Assembly: GCF_020382885.2 (NCBI RefSeq)
Contig: NC_058512.1
Location: 5,358,802 to 5,422,801 of the forward strand
Length of the DNA: 64,000 bases
DNA from: Scatophagus argus
Lineage: Eukaryota > Chordata > Actinopteri > Scatophagidae
Direction of reading: 5' to 3'
The position numbers and the translations under genes are program-made. Under the pieces are notes generated by a model that worked only from the letters and a program-made list of their open reading frames with translations, was not told where the DNA came from and made no database searches. Shown piece by piece: positions 60,452 to 64,000 of this stretch; position 1 is the first letter of the stretch, and each line of letters opens with the position of its first letter.

Positions 60452-60482
60452 GGGACGGGGGGACGGGGGGGGCGGGGGAGGG
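60452..60482 (+). other. G-quadruplex-prone G tract
   Basis: Five G runs of 3, 6, 8, 5 and 3 bases are separated by one or two bases (AC, AC, C, A). This satisfies any standard G4 pattern. It lies about 0.7 kb upstream of the CpG-rich patch. Confidence 0.75.
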
Positions 60483-60649
60483 ACCGGCGGACCCTGCACG
60501 GGAGAGCGCTCATGGCAAGTTCGCCAAGTCGACAAATAGGACTTCCGCTCAACACCTTCAAAATAAGACGGATAAATTGATAGAATTATAGCCCTCTGTT
60601 GGCTCTAATAAACCCCAAAACAGAAGCAATGTCACTATACGTGACTAAT

Positions 60650-60770
60650 TAGTGATGGAAGAAGTACTCAGATCTTCCAGGTAAGAGTAGCAGCACCACA
60701 GTGTACAAATACTCTCCTGGAAACTGGACTTAAGTAAAAGTACAAAGATACTAGATGTTAATACATTATT
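60650..60770 (+). repeat. dispersed AAGTACTCAGATC-type fish repeat
   Basis: GGAAGAAGTACTCAGATCTT, then CACCACAGTGTACAAATACT and CTTAAGTAAAAGTACAAAGA, match a repeat very frequent in percomorph genomes. Degenerate relatives lie at 44295-44430, about 34460-34560 and about 35890-35990. Confidence 0.7.
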
Positions 60771-61004
60771 GTCCATTTCAAAGTCTGTGCAAGCAGACAC
60801 ACACCACCCAAAGACAGTCAAATAACTAATAAGTTAGATAAGTCTGAACCAATCCTTTAAACCAGTCTAAGTATATTAAAAGCAACACTCTGAAATCCGT
60901 TAACACTCCATTATCATGAAACAGATATTTAAACCCCTTAATAACCTGTTTGACTTAACCACATAAAAGCCCGCTTTTCTTTGGCGTTTCCGCCTTGGAT
61001 AATT

Positions 61005-61216
61005 TTATTTTGAAGGCGGCCTCCCCTCGTGTTCCGGTGTCGCTGTGCGTGTCTCCGGCAGACTTCACGCTGCTCGGCGGTACAAACGCTCACGCCCGCT
61101 CCTGCACTCCGCAAGTGTCGGTCGGCTGTGGACCAGTTGGGGAGCTGCAGGACGGGACCGCAGCACCGGGACAAAACAAAACGTCCACTCAGGATGGACT
61201 GCAGCGGGAACGAGAG
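61005..61216 (+). promoter_or_regulatory. CpG-rich patch with candidate first exon of a gene to the right
   Basis: This is the most CpG-dense stretch of the right end. It ends with ATGGACTGCAGCGGGAACGA (ATG at 61194) and then GAG|gtcagt, a plausible donor after 61216. The exon would be a 5' UTR with at most eight codons. No downstream exon is recognisable in the window, so the gene cannot be named. Confidence 0.3.
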
Positions 61217-61777
61217 GTCAGTTAGCCGGGATGGGAGGGCATGTAAGTACACCTTTAGCCCGTCGGTAGCCATAATGTGAAAACCATAGTCACACAATCT
61301 CTATTAGTGCGCCTGCTGCAAGCTCCGCTCAGCGTTAAGTTCAAGTTTGCTGTATTTATAGGCCAAATCCTGCTACTTTTCGTGAGAAATCATGATTTAA
61401 AAAAAAACAAAAAAATAAAAACAATTAGCACATGTTTCCAGTTTTGTACACACTCCTTTGAAAGCTGTGTGTGTGTATAACTTCTTTCTCTGTGTTTGTT
61501 TTCGCCGACAAATGTTTTGTTCACCCTACGAGTGGGTTCACACTTTCCTGTAATATTGAATGAATATGAAACAGTCCTTTTTTAGTAAACATTATTACAG
61601 CCTGGCCGGGATATCAGTGTGTGACTCATGTTTTTTTGGTCGCTTGAAAGCAAAATCACATGGAGGAATTAAAAAAGAAAAAAGAAAAAACACGCCCACA
61701 ATAATTTCTGTTGGGCAGACTCAGATAATAAAATTACATGCACTCAATGAGAGTGCAGGCTTCTTTTCTACACAGTT

Positions 61778-61778
<1 letters not shown>

Positions 61779-61820
<42 letters not shown>
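61779..61820 (+). repeat. (CA)n microsatellite, about 21 units
   Basis: This is the longest uninterrupted dinucleotide run in the window. Confidence 0.97.
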
Positions 61821-61823
<3 letters not shown>

Positions 61824-63680
61824 GCATACAGTACACAGCATACTGAGCGCGCTGGAGGTTTTTTATCAGGAAAATGGTTCTAATCCTGCTTAGTGCACTC
61901 ACTAACAGGCACCTAGCACCCTGAAATATTTTCTTTGCAAGCTGCCAGATTTGTTTTTCCTCATATTGGGAGAATGAAACCGGAGATTATGTGGGATTTG
62001 AGCTTGTTTAGCAAGCAGAGAAGAGAAAGACTTTGCAGAGTGCACGCTGCACATAAATGACTGTTTATGCCTGCACCCTATATATGAGTGATTAAGTGGA
62101 AAAAATGTGATACTTGACGACATATATGTGCTTCCTGTGCCCGGACCATAAAGTTGCCCCCCTATTGGATGCTCATTGTGTGTGTGTGTGTGTCCTACAT
62201 GTGTGTTTAGTGCATGTCTACGAGTCCGCATGTGCTCTCATGTTTCACAGATCAAATAACAGAATCTCTCGGGACATTTTAATGGCACTGATGTAACGTC
62301 CCTGCAGGGTATTGACAAGCTGCCTCTAATGATATTACAGTTGCTCTTCCTCATTCAGATAATGCTGGTTTATAAGATTCTGTTAAATTGGATGGAGAGC
62401 TTATGAACCGCACTGAAGGTTGTATTGTCTCTCAGGCCGTCTGTCACTCAGGTAAACCGACGTGACTTTTCAGCAGCAGAGGGTGGAGCTGTTTCAGTCA
62501 GAATTATGAAAACAATACAGTCATCTGTTAAAAACTAAACCGCTAGATGTGTACTTCTGCATGCGAAGAGGCTACAGTTGAGAAATGCTTCTGCTAAAAC
62601 CACGCCAGTGATATCTGTGTGGCGGTTTACCATCCAGCGAGAAGAGGGAAGTCACGAGCTCTGGCCCTGACTGAACTTGGCTTTGCGCTTGTTAGCGTCT
62701 TTCACAACTCATTTGCCAAACATCTCCTTACGACAGTATAGCATAGAATAGAATTGGGTGGTGGCTGTTTTTGTAGCATTGGTTGATGGAAGAGATCAAT
62801 CTTGCTTCTTTTTTGTCTCCAACAGGCACGAAAATCAATGTCTGTGTTCCCCGCTGTTCGTTTTGGATAGAAATCAATGTGCTGTGTTTATGATGGCTGG
62901 CGGACACTGGACGCTGCCTCAGTCTTTCAGTGCTAACAGGCAGCCAGACAGACGATGCATGTGTAATGCCGATGCTGCTTTGGAAATTTGAGAAAATTTG
63001 TTAACAATATCTGCCGGTATACACACAACATTATCAACAACAAACAAAAAAGTTTTCTCAGTTCACGACTGAAAGGATCACTCTCAGTCAAAACAAAAGG
63101 AGCAGCATGACAACACAGTGAGGCAGTGGGGCATCATGGGTGTTGTCTTCATTGCCAAACAACCACCTTTCTGATGTTACTCAGGCAGAAATGTTCAGTT
63201 CAGAGTCCAGTTCCTCTCCTCTCCTTTTCAAGAGCTCTTGTGCTAACTTATCAGTGTGATCGTGTGTTATTACGTTATTGATATTATTATATTACAGCAC
63301 CCTCCACAAACTATCACGAAACCACATCATTTTGGCTTTGTTGGTCTGTAATCTGATTCATCAGGATGAATTTAAACTAGATATATTATTGTGTTAGCAC
63401 AGGCTTTGATTGGCCACAGTCAGACAACTTCTGTTACTGTATCATGTTGTAATAAACACGTCAAGACGGACCAGTTATCATGAATATCAAAACAGTAAGC
63501 TGAGCAGCTGATTCCAGAGCTGCGTTGGATGTCCAATCTAATTAGCCAAACCATAAAGCCAAAACAAAGAACTAAAAGATGCTAAAACTCTCTGTTGAGC
63601 ATACAGAGACAGCTGCATGTACTGCCTTGAATCATGTTTATTATTAATTATTAACCGTCTATGAAATGTCAGAAAACAGT

Positions 63681-63698
63681 AAAAAAAAAAAAAAAAAA
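63681..63698 (+). repeat. poly-A run
   Basis: Eighteen consecutive A. It is possibly a retroposon tail, but no recognisable body lies upstream. Confidence 0.9.
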
Positions 63699-63818
63699 GA
63701 GGAAGTTGCCTGGTGCTTCAATGACCCATTTCCCCCAAGGGTCCCATTAAAGTTTCATCCGATATAATCCAACCTAACTTCCAAGAAATGGGACACTGAG
63801 GACCAGCGGACAGAACGA

Positions 63819-63840
63819 GGGAGGAGGAGGAGGAGGAGGA
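63819..63840 (+). repeat. (GGA)n microsatellite
   Basis: About seven units lie next to a G-rich segment near the right edge. Confidence 0.9.
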
Positions 63841-64000
63841 ATGGGGAGGTGGGGGTGGGTGAGTGTTAACACGGGCCTCCTGTAGTGAGGTAGAGGAGTG
63901 TAATGTGGTGTGTTTTTTAAAGGCCTTCCAGATGGCGCGTCGACAGGAAGGTTCCGGAGAAACCAACCCCTAATGAATGGGAGGGAGAATCACCTGAGGC

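Larger units (their letters stand above)
58133..64000. other. NXNL2 downstream region without a confident gene
   Basis: The stretch holds the NXNL2 3' UTR, a dispersed repeat (60650-60770), a G-rich patch (60452-60482), a CpG-rich patch with a possible first exon (61005-61216), a long CA run (61779-61820), a poly-A run (63681-63698) and a GGA run near the right edge. Open frames are short and unrecognised. Confidence 0.65.

Noticed and set aside
63718-63966. 82-residue minus-strand frame near the right edge
   Set aside because: It spans a GGA microsatellite giving Pro/Ser runs, with no recognisable protein similarity.

Overview
This 64 kb window is vertebrate nuclear DNA, almost certainly from a spiny-rayed (acanthomorph/percomorph) teleost fish. 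It has split genes with GT..AG introns, protein sequences recognisable as vertebrate orthologues but clearly divergent from mammals, dense short microsatellites, and several dispersed repeat families that I know from percomorph genomes. I see no prokaryotic, viral or CRISPR content.

Layout: (1) 1-6177, + strand: the last three exons of AMACR, with the earlier exons left of the window. (2) 6178-14837: intergenic, with one weak signal-peptide-like exon candidate. (3) 14838-31295, + strand: a complete seven-exon SLC45A2 (MATP, the melanosome transporter), with an AATAAA just after the stop. (4) 32139-34330: a dispersed fish element whose core has expanded into about 1.85 kb of nearly pure-purine 41-bp tandem repeats with higher-order structure. 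(5) 37251-38480, - strand: the intronless relaxin-3 receptor gene RXFP3. (6) 38481-47315: a gene-poor stretch with an old 1.6-kb-spaced duplication in A/C-skewed sequence and several dispersed repeats. (7) 47316-51147, - strand: a complete five-exon betacellulin gene (BTC). (8) 53804-55237, - strand: the two-exon G-protein gamma-10 gene (GNG10). (9) 56987-58132, + strand: the two-exon nucleoredoxin-like 2 gene (NXNL2). (10) 58133-64000: no confident gene, but a G-quadruplex-prone CpG-rich patch and a possible first exon of a gene lying further right.

The genes do not form one pathway. AMACR is a peroxisomal lipid enzyme, SLC45A2 a pigment-organelle transporter, RXFP3 a neuropeptide GPCR (Gi-coupled in mammals), BTC an EGFR/ErbB4 ligand, GNG10 a G-gamma subunit and NXNL2 a thioredoxin-fold photoreceptor or neuron survival factor. 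AMACR-SLC45A2-RXFP3 keeps the gene neighbourhood of human 5p13. GNG10 and NXNL2 are human 9q genes, and BTC is a human 4q13 gene. The 5p plus 9q combination is what is also linked on the chicken Z.

The most interesting observation is in NXNL2. The splice donor of exon 1 itself creates an in-frame stop, and two overlapping AATAAA hexamers follow within about 25 bases. This is a ready-made route to the short, thioredoxin-truncated isoform. All exon boundaries were read by eye from the sequence and from frame continuity; no transcript evidence was available.
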